Source: Magnolia sinica (taxonomy: Eukaryota; Streptophyta; Magnoliopsida; Magnoliales; Magnoliaceae). From it: DNA of 64,000 nucleotides. Positions within the stretch are counted from its first letter, which is position 1. Every line of letters begins with the position of its first letter. The translations under genes and the position numbers were made by a program. Under the pieces are notes generated by a model. That model searched no databases. It was not told the DNA's origin and was given only the letters and a program-made list of their open reading frames with translations. The DNA lies in the NCBI RefSeq assembly GCF_029962835.1, contig NC_080584.1, positions 79,388,862 to 79,452,861 of the forward strand. Reading direction: 5' to 3'. Below, piece after piece: positions 48,349-61,372 of this stretch.

Positions 48349-48999
48349 AATGTATTACCCCGCTGGTAACAACTAATCCGCTCGAATCTCCCCCACCAGA
48401 CCTACGCAAGGTAGGGTCCACGGTGATGATTGTGGGAAATTCACTCAAACCATCTATTTTTCCATTTGACATTAGTACATGAGACAAAAAATAGACAGAT
48501 ACAAAAGTCAAGGTACCACATGAAAGGAAAAAGCAGGGAGGAAAAAGCCTACCGTTGAATTCTTAGGGTCTAGGTCGATGTTTATATGCCATGCAAACCG
48601 TTCGTAATGTCATTTCCACTGGGATGAGCAGAAAACAAAAACATATTATCCTGATAAAAAACATTCAGGACCCACAAGTGTTTTAACGGTGGGCGTTAAA
48701 CCCCTACTGTACGTTTACAGTCATGTGGTCAATTCACAAACTTAAGTTTTGGATTTTTTTATTATTTTATTTTATTTTTTATTTTATTTTTTGTGGGGGG
48801 AGGGGTGTAGGGGACGTTTTCTAAAATGATCTAGAAAATGGAGGAACCGATGTGGATTTCTCAGAAACATCGGGGCGGACCCGACTGCAGAACTTCATGC
48901 TCCTTGTGGCAGGCAATCTGTGCTCTGAGCCCACGCACCTCCGTTGGGAAACGGATCGCGTGGTATTACACACACCAACGACTTGTGGGGTTGACGTCA

Positions 49000-50490
49000 T
49001 CAAGATTTGTGGGACCCACCAGGATGTATGTGTTATATCCACACCATCCATCCATTTTACGAGATCATTTTAGGACATGCTTAGAAAAATGAGTCAGATC
49101 CGATGTTCAAGTGGACCGCACCACAGAAAGCAGTGGGGATTGAACGTCTACAATTGAAAACTTCGCAGGCCACAGAAGGTTTGGATAATCTGATATGTTT
49201 TTTACCCTTTATCCAGGTCTGTGTGACCTCATTAACAGGTTGGATAACAAATAAATATTATGGTGGGCACTAGGAAGGTTTCAAAGGTGAAAACCATTGT
49301 CCCCACTGCTTTTTTAGGTGTGGTCCACTTGATCATTGGATTTACCTCATTTTTGGTCTTAGATCTAAAATGATTTCTCCAAATAGATGGACGGTATAGA
49401 TATAAACATAATCACTTCGGAACCCACAGAACTTGGTGACATCAACCCACAATGGAGGTCGGTTGGGTGTGGCACACCACACAATCCCTCCCCCTCCGAC
49501 GGGGCAGCAAAGTGCAGCTAGGAGTGTAATTTAGACATCCAGTCCGTTTTTCATTCTGGTGACACTTTTAGATGTCCTTGCTCATGATTAAGGCCCATAA
49601 ACTGATGGGTTAGACTGCAGACGTACAAAAATACATGTTGCTTTAAATTTTTTATTTACGGTCTTAATTCATGATTGGCACCTCATATGATCTATTGGTC
49701 CACAGAAATCATTAGTGGACCCAACCTTAGCTTCACAGAGGAACTTGCTCTACAATACGAATCCTTATTTGATCATGGATATTTGTAGAACTGTGGCCCA
49801 CGTTTCAGCAATCCACGTTCCTCACTGTTTTTGGCCTGAAATAAAAGTAAATAACATTGACATTTAAAGATCCCAGCCGTGGGTGCGTTTTGTTACACCA
49901 CGTATCAAGCTAAGTAGTGCAACCACAGGCAGGGTTCCAGGGAAGCGGATTGTCTGTTGTACCACACACCAGCGATATAGCGGGTGTGTTGACGTCACCA
50001 AGTTCCTTGGGTCCAATCATGAGGTATGTGTCATATCCAAACCGTGCATCCATGTTGTGAGCTTGCCAAAAAGCTTAATAAGAAAATAAGAAAGAGATAA
50101 AGATCAAGTGAACCACACTATAAAAAGTAGTGAGGGATTGAACGTTTACTATTGAAACTCTTCTGGGGTAAGAGAAGTTTTGGATCAATATTGTATTTGT
50201 ATAACCTCTTCATCCTGGTCTTTGTGACCTTGTGAACAGATTGGATGTAAAATAAACGTTATGGTGGGCCTTGAGAATAGTCTAACGGTGAAAATCATTG
50301 TCTCCTCTGCTATTTGTGGTGTGGTCCACTTGATTTTTATGTCTGTCTTATTTTTCGTTTCAAACATTAAAAATAGCTCTCCAAATGGACGGACGGTTTA
50401 TATATAACACATACCTCATGGTGGAACCCACAGAACTTGGTGGCGTAAGTACGTCAGCCAGTTCGGTGGTGTATGGTACACCAGCCAATC
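49000..50490. repeat. Foldback array upstream of NLR copy B
   Basis: Counterpart of 3,690-4,700, about 5% diverged by eye, interrupted at 49,488-49,912 by a stretch absent from copy A. Confidence 0.55.
49488..49912. other. About 425-bp insertion specific to copy B
   Basis: In copy A the flanks (ACAATCC and AAGTAGTGCAACC) are joined directly at about 4,178. Here they are separated by about 425 bases with no recognisable gene or terminal repeat. It could equally be a deletion in copy A. Confidence 0.6.
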
Positions 50491-50670
50491 CGCTTCCCAC
50501 TCAAAGGCATCTTAGGCCTTTCTTTCTTTTTTTTTTTCCTTTATTATTATTATTATTATTTTTACTTTCTTTTTTAATCTTTTCCTGAATGATTTCCACA
50601 TGCAATGCAGTTGTGAGTGTGGGATTAGAAAAGTCGCTGTCGGGCTTTTTATAGAGAAGATAGAGCACGA

Positions 50671-53581
50671 ATGGCTGGTCGAGGAGGAAACGATGTTACA
50701 TTTGCAAGCGAGCTAGAGAACTATTCGGACGCCATAAGACATGCTGGTGAAAAGCTGTTCGAACACCTTATGAATCGGACTATTCAATTCGTGAATGTCA
50801 CAGGGCTTAATGGTATTGGAAGATGGAGGATCATCGAATATGCAGCTCGAAAGTCGAAGGGATTTGATCTCTTCGACGTGCAGATAGAGGTAAAGATACC
50901 GAAAAGATATCTCAATCCTGAAAGAGTGCAGATGGAGATCGTGGAAAAGTTAAAATTGACAGGCAACGTTAATCTTGATGGCGTCCAGACCAAGTCTATT
51001 GTAGCTGCAGGCGAGATCTATAAATCGTTGGTGAAGCGGACGTTCTTGCTAATTGTAGGAGATGTGAGCGGTGAAATAAAGGTGGATTTGATGGGAATTC
51101 CCCTACCCAGAGAAGCTCCATATGATTCCAAGGTCGTTTTTGTGAGAGATCCAGTGATGCCGCCAGTTGCTGTGCCGCAATACAATGTGACCATCGACTT
51201 TGTGTAGTTGTCCGAAGACATGTTACTCGAAGAGGCCAGTGATGTGGCCCATTCTCCTGGCATCCAGGGCTACTTTGCTCCCGAAACCATTCTCCATTGC
51301 TTGCTGTTCTTCTGGTTTTTCTCAGATTATAACTACTCTGAAATATGTGACAAGGATTTGGATGGCGGAGGGAGTTATTATTAAAAGGGAGATAGAGGAA
51401 GATGAAGAATATGATTCCACGCTTGTGGAGATGTCCCGCATTCTATTGAGAGAGTTCGAGCTTCGTTCTCTGATTCAATTAACTGAAAGCAAAACACATT
51501 GGCAACTGCCGGATTGGGCCATGAAGAATGATCGTGGTCGTGATCTAGCAAATGCTTTAACTCATGGGAGATACAGGATTTACTTACCACCGAAGGGGAA
51601 ATTATTGGACATCTATTGGCCAACGGAACTCCCTCTAGAATGCCACAAACTCTCCACTCTACAGCTCGGGGGGTGGAATAATTTCCACTCCGATTTCGAA
51701 ACCATCATACCAGACCCTTTTTTTAAGCAAATGCAGGGCCTTCGAGTCCTGCGTCTTAATGAACTAGGTATCAAATCTCTGCCCTCCTCCATCGCCTGCT
51801 TACACAATCTCAGACTTCTCAGTTTATTTCAATGCCAACACTTAAACTCTCTCCCCACTTCCATTCAAGCTCTGCACAATCTCGAGTTCCTTGAAGTTGT
51901 CGAATGTTCTTCTTTCGAAACAATGCCAGATGATTGCTTTCGACAAATGACCAACCTTCGATTTCTCAACCTCCGTGGAACCAAGATCAGATCACTGCCT
52001 TCCTTTTTTTCCAAGCCGCGCACCATCCATAAACTCATCTTAACAGAATCCCCCTCTTTAATGGAAATCCCAAATGAGACCTTCGAATGTATGGAGCGGC
52101 TTCAGGTTCTTAAGTTGAGAGGTGCTTCTAATCTAAATTCTCTACCATCCTCTCTCTCCAAGTTGGTCAATCTTAGGCGACTCGTGCTATGCAACTGTTC
52201 TTCCCTAAAGATGAAGTTGCTGCCGCATTTACAAAATCTCTCCGCACTCAAGAAGCTTGATCTCGAAAACTGTAATTCCCTAGAAGATATTGAGGATGTT
52301 TCTACTTCTCTTGGAAATATCTTGCCAAACCTCCGAAAGCTCGATCTTTCCGGAATCGAGGCAATTTCACAGGTCTCCTTGAATGGCTGCCAAAGCCTAG
52401 AGTCTGTAAGTCTGAACCGGCTTAAAAACCTTCGAAAGCTCAATATTTCAGGTACCAAAATCAAATGCTTTCCCGAAAAAAATATGGTCGACACTGATCA
52501 TCTAAGGCGCCTGGACTTCCAATGCATGAATCACCTTCAAGAAATTAAATGGGATGATCTAAGTACCGATCTTGAATATCTCAACATCGATCAATGCAAC
52601 ACAGAGGATAATAAATGGCAGGGAGATATAGTTGGGGCTCACATAAGGGTAAGTAATTACCATCTTTTACAGTCCTTAACAGCAGACTCAAAATTGTGGG
52701 GAGCAAAATGCTTCTCTCGTTTCCATATATGCATCTCTCCTTGTCAAGAAGAAAAACGTCAAAGGCGATTTTTATATGCAAACATGGGTTTCAAGACACA
52801 AATACCTAACTTACCTTCAGAAAGCCATTTCGATAGGCATTTAGAGATCCGAGGAGGCGATACTTCCCCCTACATTTCTACTCATTATTTTCTCATTCGA
52901 ACGGAATTATTCAATCTGTGTGACAATGCCTTCGTCCATAGATTGTCGGATTTTTGCATTGTGGATGCAATAACAGAACTGAGAGAATGCCGGGTTGAGA
53001 GGTGCAAGAATTTGGAGAAATTTTTTGAAGGAGTGAATCTCAGTTCTGCCACTTTAAGTTGCCTCGAGAACGTATGGATGTCTAACCTTCCAAGGCTGAA
53101 GAGCGTGTGCGAGGGCAGATATGCGAGCCAAAGCTTCACACTCCTGAAACACATATATCTGGAGCACTGTCCGAGACTCATTGTCGTCTTCTCGTCAGGC
53201 GTATGCTTAACAAACCTGGAAACTCTGCATATCAAGTTCTGCACTAGACTGGAGGCAGTGTTTCGAGGGGTAGCTAAGGAAAAAGGTTCGCTCCAACGAC
53301 TACATACCGTGTGTCTGTGGGAGCTACCAAAGCTGGAGAGTATCTGCAGTGACGTGTGCTTGGGGGCATTGAAGAAGCTGAGAGTGGGTGGATGTCCGAA
53401 GCTGAATAAGCTTCCTCTTCAAATCTCTAATGACAATGCTGCTGCTTCTACAACTGTTATCGGTGAGGGTGGTGTTAAGGTAGAAGGCGAGTTGGTATGG
53501 TGGGCCAGCCTCAAGTTGGAAGGAGACAACATCAAGCGCCTTGTCGACTTCAAAGAACGCCGACGTTTCAACAGGCGCTGA
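50671..53581 (+). pseudogene. NLR-like immune receptor (degenerate NB-ARC plus LRR), copy B, interrupted
   Basis: Sister of 4,880-7,837 with the same domain order: no N-terminal signalling domain, P-loop site reading GLNGIGRW (residues about 45-52), kinase-2 FLLIVGDVS, shortened NB-ARC, winged-helix-like stretch with WMAEG, then LRRs and a WW..LKLEGDN tail ending RRFNRR. The first frame stops at 51,205-51,207 (TAG, where copy A has GAG), and a net 2-base loss near 51,330 shifts the frame. From there the LRR part is open for almost 750 codons to 53,581. Copy A's TAG is GAG here, so the ancestor had neither stop. The LRR part differs from copy A mostly by replacements in the first repeats and is nearly identical in the last third. 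Probably a pseudogene; a truncated LRR-only product cannot be excluded. Confidence 0.85.
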
Positions 53582-54834
53582 TGAATTCTTCTCGCCATGT
53601 CTATTTTATTTCCTTGTGCTTGATTTGATTTCATTTGATTTGATTTGTGACAGTGTGTTTTTATTTTAATTTATTTGTGTGCAGGTTTGATTTTAGCTTA
53701 TTTGTCGTCAATTGTTTTTATTTTATTTTATTTGTGTGCGTGTTTTGCTGATGACAGTGATAACTTATTTATGGTTGTACAACACTAACACATTCAAAAG
53801 GTTGGCCCACCACAAGATCACCAAGCTAATCCACTAATTAAGTGGGCCACATATGTTCTTTGGATATGATCATCCTCTGTTCATGGTTTTCTACATCACG
53901 GGATTTTAAATAACTGTAGTTTCTTGTAGATCAATTCTAGATGGACCCTTACGGAATAGAGAGGTACTAGCTCTGTGCCACAAGTGCCATGTGCCGTCCA
54001 GTGCCCGATCTACTTACACTATTCCACTAAGTACATTACAACGACTGTACATAATAAATTGGTCGAGAGTGCTTGAGGTTGCTTGAGGTTTGTTATGACA
54101 TCTAAGCCATCTAACGGATGCATCCCAATATCACAACCCCACTAAACAAAAATCAGGCCGTTCCAACTGTGAAGTGGGACACACCATATATAAAACAATC
54201 TATACCAGCCAAAAACTCCAAATTCACATGTGGCCCTCCTGATGATTTGATCGGTAAGATTTTTGGCTCGGTGCTCCCACACGTGGCTACATGTTATGTG
54301 TTAATTGGAGTGGGACCCACTGAGCAGACAGCCTGCCCCAAGTAACGGACTATTCATTCGGCAGACACGGGGAGATGGATGAACCTGATCCGGTATTTCT
54401 CACAAATACATCACAAATTGATGCAGTTTAAAAACATTACTGAAGAATGGATGGTTTCGGAATTGGAACCCTTGTCTTCACCCATTAAGTGTGGGCCCAA
54501 TGGATGGCGCAGATTGATTATTTGGATTGTCCGATTCTCCAAATGCAACTTAATGAAGTGCAACTTCGGGTGACATTCTAATTTTACTTGCACTGAAGAC
54601 TAGGGTCAAGAATAGTCCAGAAAAGTTGGGGCTCAGAGAGGGCTGAAAATTGATAGATTCTTATTTCTCACTTCAATGTTCCCAACATATCATTGATCAA
54701 GTGGTTAACGCTCTAAGAAATGGACCTTTTAAAAAATGAAACCACCGGTCTACATTCAACATGAATCGGTTGCCTGACAAAGCATTGGAATAACCATATT
54801 TGAAAGGGAAGCCTTCTGTCTTTAGCGAGGAACG
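53582..54834. other. Gene-free stretch 3' of NLR copy B
   Basis: Counterpart of 7,838-9,088, about 4-5% diverged, with a shorter T-run and several small indels. The dispersed repeat near 53,800 recurs. No gene seen. Confidence 0.5.
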
Positions 54835-55068
54835 GGCAGATCTTTGTGGGGCCTACCATTATGTATCAGTTTATCCATTCCGCCCATGCCTTTTCTCATA
54901 TCAATTTAAAGTATGCACCCAAAAATGAAGCAGATCTAATGTCAAAGTGGACCACTTGAGCATTAGCTCTACTTTAATTTTGGGCTCATACTTTAAAATG
55001 ATATGAGAGAAGGGATCGATGGTGTGGATAAAAATATACATCACCGTGGCCCCCCATACAGATCTGCC
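54835..55068. repeat. Palindromic foldback element, copy B
   Basis: Counterpart of 9,089-9,320 with the same GGCAGATCT...AGATCTGCC ends. Arm pairing is largely kept despite several base differences. Confidence 0.7.
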
Positions 55069-55078
55069 TGTTCCTTGC

Positions 55079-55637
55079 TAGAGAGAAGGGGAAACGGATT
55101 GGCTACTCCCCTTGACACTAGCTTGGTGGCTGGTGGTTGGTGCTCTGTGGGCCCCACCATGATGTATGTATTTCATCCATTCTGTTCATCCATTTTTAAA
55201 GATCATTTTATGACTTGATCCCAAAAATGAGAGGTATATAAATCTAAGGTGCACCACACCACATGAAAACAATAGTGATTGGATATCCATCATTAAAAGC
55301 CATCTAAGGCCCGATGTACTGTTTATTTGACATCCAATACGTTGATTACGTCATACAGGCCCAGATGAAGGGAAAAACAAAAATCAGTTTGATCCAAAAC
55401 TTTTATGGCCCCAAAATGTTTTTTAATGGTCGACGCTCATTCAACACTGTTTCCTGTAATGTGGTTCAATTAAGATTGGGATATATCTAACTTTTTGTAG
55501 CGCACAGTAAAATGATCTGTAAAAATATATGGACGGCATGGTTGAAACACATACATCATGGTGGGGCCCACGGAGCACCGACCATCAGCCATTGGCTGGT
55601 GTCAGGGGGGTAGCCAATCCGTTTCCGAGAGAAAGGT
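55079..55637. repeat. Foldback element, copy B
   Basis: Counterpart of 9,331-9,898; both inverted ends are retained. Confidence 0.65.
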
Positions 55638-57177
55638 CTACTTCTATTTGAAGGACAAAAAGAGTTCCATCAGGTCAGGCTGAGCTACGTCATGTCGGGC
55701 TAAAATGATTTGAGCCTAACCTGACCCATAGTCCAAGCTGATAGGTCCAAGCCTGACCTAATGCTGCGACAGGCTCGTTAAGTCACAAAGGCTACCTGGC
55801 CCAATGCCACTCTTTGGTAGTTGAGTGGCCGGAGCCTGAGGATTGATGGTCTGCTAGTTGGCGCCCCAAGTAGCCTTCCCCACTCTTGGGTAGTTGAGTG
55901 GCAGAGGCTGAGGATATACAACAAGCTAGTGGGTGTCCGAAAAGCCAGCCTTCTTTGTGCTTTTGTTTTGACTGAGTCTGGAGGGGCAATGGTTCGGCTT
56001 GGAATCTGTTTAAACATGATAGCCTGGTCAGGTGAGCTCCATTTATAAACACCATTGGTGGAGTATTCTGCTGGTGGACCCATCTAAGGCCCAATTTACA
56101 GCATTTTGGCTAGCCATCCTCGGGTTCAATTTCTTGGCTTGAACTGGACCTGGAAACAATGCAACATTGCCTAGGTGCAATATTACAAAGCCCATGTGGC
56201 ATCAACATTCCATATGCCATAAAATCAGGACCATTGTCTAGTTCCCGACACTGGATAGAAAATTCTTCAAAATATGCATCCATAGGAGTACAATTAAAAT
56301 CCATCCAAACAGCGAACGTCAACACCATCAGAGTAAAAGAAAGTTAATTAATGGGCAACACAGACGACGGGAAAGTAAAGAAAAGTGATGAATTAAATTA
56401 AAACGAAGAAGAAGAAGAAGAACCGATTATACATACTAGATATCACTAGATTGATGGCTATGATCAATGAATCACCATGAGCTGTCTGGACATTGGCTTT
56501 GTCAGTGTTTTGATTCTTCCAGCTATAGCGTATGAACTCCTAGTTTCATGCATTGATCTAAAATTTCAAGAGAACCAACCATTGTGATTTGCATTCACCC
56601 ATTTTACATTTTGGGACCTACTTCAATTATTAAAATAGAGAATGAATGCATGTAAATCAATTTACAATCAATGAGGGTGTGTGTAGATACACTAGCTGGA
56701 CTGCACAGTCAGCACATCCAAGATTCCTTCATAGCCCCAAGCCTTCAATTGAGTGGACAAACAAAAAAAGGCCAATGCCAAAGTGTCGTGTCCTTTTCTG
56801 CCCCCACCATGGCCATCAATGCTTCTGCAAAACGCTCCAATTCTTCAAAATCCCAAATTGTCTAATAAATTTTGGAGAGGCGAGTTTCCAATTATATTGG
56901 CAATGGAAAGTTCCCTTGGAATACTCGGTTAGTAGATTTGGAGCCATGATCGGCCTATCCAATCCATTGATTAGATGGCCCATCATTGATGGAACTTTCT
57001 TATCAAATAAAACCCCTCAATCGATCAGCCCTAAACTTCCAATTAGTGACATGCAACTACATGATTGATAAGAAATGCACAAGCAAGAGACATTCAATGG
57101 AGGCGAAACCAAAAATTCAATGACTAAAATCCTATGATTTTAGAGATTTTTGGGGAATGATCCATCCATGATGGGAG
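55638..57177. other. Stretch without a recognisable gene
   Basis: Counterpart of 9,899-11,421, including the 73-bp direct repeat near 55,806. Only 1-2% different from copy A. Short frames but no recognised domain. Confidence 0.45.
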
Positions 57178-57521
57178 TGTTAGGGGCCTTGTACAAAACC
57201 TTAAGATCTAGCCTCCCGAAACAAATCAGAATTATGGATAAGAAAGCAATGAAATAAATCAAAGCATAAATCATACACCACACAATAGATTTTTACGTGG
57301 AAAACCCTCAAAGAGGTAAAAACCACGGGACCTTATCCAGATCAACAATTCACTATGAAGTAAAACGTTACAACCTTCTTCACTCACACAGGAGTGGATA
57401 AACAATAAGAGAAACAAAGAAAACAGAGAGATTTCACCGATTACGAGGACGTAGAAGCGCTGAGATATAAATTGCACAGTAGATAACCTCTACGATCATA
57501 ACCTCCCTTTTATAAGCTTCA

Positions 57522-57552
<31 letters not shown>

Positions 57553-57876
57553 TGCACCTTTAATAGCCCTCTTATGTTTTTCATGTAATTAGAAAAATCC
57601 TAGGAACCCTTATTTATAGTTTTAGGAAACTTCTTTCTGCATCCCAGTTGCGAAATGACTCAGATTTCCGCAATCCGTAAAATCGCCGAACGAATCTGCA
57701 TAACCACGACCGATTGAGTGTCACCCAAGACCAGTTGAGCACCCCGAAGAAAAATAACCCAAAGTCGTTGGACTTTGAGTTGAGTCAGGGTTTGAATCCA
57801 CGACTGGTCGTGCACCAGCCCTCGATCGGTTGTGTAGGGCTCACAACCGGTCGAGCATGGGAAAAAAACTCCATCA
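57178..57876 (-). repeat. 3' LTR of the copia element, copy B
   Basis: Counterpart of 11,422-12,132 with the same TG...CA limits. Shorter mainly in its CT run. Confidence 0.7.
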
Positions 57877-58595
57877 AATCTCTCCCTTTTTGACTTAGGA
57901 GGGATTTATCTTCTTCAAGCCAGTCTGGTTTGTACAAACCTCAAACTTGCCCTTGAGTAAAGCCTTGGTCATCATGTCTGACCTATTATCGTCTGTGTAG
58001 ACATTCTCAAGCTGTAACACCTTCTGTTCTAAAGTATCCCTGATACAGTAATACCGAATCTCTATGTGCTTTAACTTGGAATGCTAACTTGAATTCTTGC
58101 TCAAGTGTATAGCACTCTAATTATTGTAATAGACCACGTGCTCCTCCTGCTTCAGGGTAAGTTCCTGTAAGAACCTCTTCATCAAAAGCATCTCTTTATA
58201 TGTCTCTATAACTGCAATGTACTCGGCATCTGTCGTCGACAATGCCACCACCTTCTGTATCTTACTTTGCCAAGAAATCGCTCCCCTTGTAAATGCGAAC
58301 ATGAACCCCGATGTACACTTCTTGAAGTCTATGTCGCCTGCCATATCTGCATCTGTGTAGCCATCTAATACAAATTTTTCATCACCATATCATATGCTCA
58401 ACCTGGATAAGCTTCTTAGATACTGCAGTATCCATTTCACCGCTGCCCAATGCTTTTTGCCAGGATTGACAAGATACCGGCTGACAACACCAACCGCATA
58501 TGTTATGTTTGGGCGTGTACACACCTAGCATATATCAAACTTTCTACAGCTGATGCATAGGGTATCTATCCATCACTAGTGTCCCTCCGTATCAT
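57877..58595 (-). mobile_element. Ty1/copia RNase H and C-terminal pol remnant, copy B
   Basis: Carries the same signatures as copy A (MAGDIDFKKC, STTDAEYIA). Broken fossil with at least two breaks, carried along by the segmental duplication and not independently inserted. Confidence 0.75.
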
Positions 58596-59175
58596 AAAAA
58601 TTAATTTAGCTGGTCAATGTATCATGTGGGAGATCGTATTAAAGACACCTAGTTCTCTTCCGAAAATTTTACCCATATTTTCCAGCCTCTGATTTATTGG
58701 CAGATTGTCGGGACTGCTTGATAATAGAGTAGCCTTATATTTTGCTCCTATACGTCTAAACAGAGGGAAGCCAACTAAGTGACGGCTCCAACCTCTCACA
58801 CGTGGTTCACATTGGCACATGTGGTAGCTTGTAGATGGGATGGCTTATAAACTCTTTCAGGAAAAAAGAAAAGAAGAAAGAAAATTAAGGATTGTTTGGA
58901 TTCATGGAAAGGAGGAAAAGGGATGGTGTTTCCTGAGAAGCCTTATTTCTAATAAATTATGAAAACGTAAATAGTATTTTCTTATTTTTCAACAAATTTT
59001 GAGATATATTTTTAAATTTTTTGTTTGTCATTGTTTGTCAAAATAATATGCTTTCTTTTTAAGAAAGAGTTTCCAGATAGTCACTAGCATTGCTAGATTA
59101 GGACATGTGGAATATGTAAGGTGTTTGAATATTGATAGTGGACCGTGTGACTTGCTAAGCACATGTGGATACTTG
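58596..59175. other. Stretch without a recognisable gene
   Basis: Counterpart of 12,851-13,430, about 1% different. No coding evidence. Confidence 0.45.
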
Positions 59176-59180
59176 AAGTT
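59176..59180. repeat. Target-site repeat (left) of Athila copy B
   Basis: AAGTT, the same bases in the same flanking sequence as 13,431-13,435, showing a shared insertion. Confidence 0.85.
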
Positions 59181-61372
59181 TGTTCACTCCCCAAGTATAG
59201 GGTTGTGATGTCGTAATAAACTCGGTAAGACCGAGGTCGAATCCACAGGGACTGAAACTTGTACGTTTCCTGAAACTAGGTAGAAATAGAACTAGACTAA
59301 GATATGATCTAACCAAATAGAAATTTAAGGAATAGTTGTGGAATAATTATCTAAAACTTTAAGGAATTCAGAGGAAGAAACTAGGGATTCAGAGGATCCA
59401 CTTGTAGAGATCAGGGAGATCTTATGCCTGCATCAAGGATTATGGAAATCAACTGAACCTACTTGATCTGGTTTTTAAGAGATGAAAAGTATATGAATTA
59501 GAATGGATTCCATCATCTAACCATGCCCAGGAAACAAAGCCAACAACAGGATTAAACTAATTACCAACCAATCAACAATGTATGAGGATCAGGAAGGGTA
59601 CTGTCATCCAACCATGCCCAGGAGACGATGGTGAACAACAGGGCTTCCTGACGTCATAAACATCCAAAAAGAAAGAAAAAAAAGAGATATTTCAAAGCTG
59701 TTGCAGACCCATTGTAATTTCAGTCACAACAGACCATTTAAAGACAAAAAAAATATTCCATTAATACAAATCAACTTCAGTTGAATGAAAAGCAGGAAAT
59801 AGTATCTCCCATCTCGCCACAAGCTTCACCTCTTAGCCTTAGCTAAGAGGTTTAGCCACTCATGATTAGCCTAAACCCAAAACAAATAGAAAGAAAAAGA
59901 AAACGAAAAAGAGAAGAAAAATAAAGGAAAAAAAACTTCTTATCTTTAACCTCTCATCTTTCCTCTCTCTCGTTTTCAGCCCTGACGCTCCGGCAGCTCT
60001 CTCTCTGTTACAGCAGAAAACCCACGACCGAGCCCAACTCCAGCAGAAAACCCACGACCGAGCCCAACTCCAGCCGACCTCTATTTTTCTCCCGTTCAAA
60101 ACCAAACCGAGCACCCCCTTCTCTTCTTTCTTCCGTCCTCTTATACAGAACTGTCGTCCGAGCCCAATTTCCGTCCTCCATGCGGAAGTCTTACGCACCA
60201 GAGACCATGTTGGAGTCGGAATGAAACGGCTTTCGCAGCGACAAGCGGAGGACTCGTGATCAACCCTCGTTTGGCTTGAGATTTTGGACGACTGATCTCC
60301 AAAATCAAAATCGGACTTCTTGGTGGTGGTCATGGCTGCCTGTTGATGAGAATGAATGGTTTGGATTGCTGATCCGATCACTGTCTTGATCAGGGAACGG
60401 TCCGGAAGTCCCGGCTGCGCGTAACAGGGCTTGCGCTGGGATGTTGGTGGAGGCCATGAATGATGCTGGAGAGGAAATCCACTCCGTCAGTTGGATTCGC
60501 CTCGGAATTCTGGTTGGAGATGGACGGTTTTGGTTGTCTGTTGATGCGGTGCACTGAATTTTGAATTTCACCGCCCATTCTGCGTTAAACGGCTAGAAAC
60601 GTGCGATAGATTGCATGGTGGAGAAAAACCACCTAGGCGAGGGTCTTGGCCATCCTACAGATCAAATGGACGGTTTGGATCATCGAACTGAGGATTGAGT
60701 GGGGCCCACAACGATCTCCTGGTGGACACAGCGTCGGACGCTGTTTCTTAGAGGAAGAAGGACTCAGGTCAGCATATAGTTTGACCGGACTCTCCGTCCA
60801 GTGCGGCGCGGGCAGCGGTGCACTATGTACACCCGCTGTGCATACGGAGTCCACTGTGATGATCGTGAGCAATCCGCTCCGTCCATCCGCTTTGACACGT
60901 GGTTTAAACAGTCTAGAACAATTTTGAAGTATATCCGGATATCAGGCGGGCCCCATATAATGATTAAAGGGGCTGATCTGTCCGTTGGGCCACTTCTAGA
61001 GGGATCCAATGGCTGAAATTTGACGTGTACGGTTACTTTATGGTCCTCAGGCCACGTATGAAGTTTCGAACTGATCAGATGGTGGGAATCCTATGATTTT
61101 GCATTCTGGTTGACTTTCAGGCCACTTGAGCTTCAGTTTCTCAATTTTCGCGGACCCCTGGTGTATAATTCCGTCGCTCTTGGTCTTCTAGAGTCCGTTC
61201 CTTGCCTTGATACTCCTGGAGCGTCAAATCCATGCATTTACCACCCTTTTTCAGCCCATGCTCATAAATATACTCTGCATCACAAACATAATTAAATCAG
61301 GCCATTAAACGGTATCATGCTTGTAAAACTATGCAGCAACTGAGTCTGATATGCAATATTTGACCCTCAACA
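59181..61372 (-). repeat. 3' LTR of Athila copy B
   Basis: 2,192 bp, same ends as the LTR at 13,436-15,629 and about 1.2% different in a 590-base stretch compared by eye (about seven differences). Confidence 0.92.
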
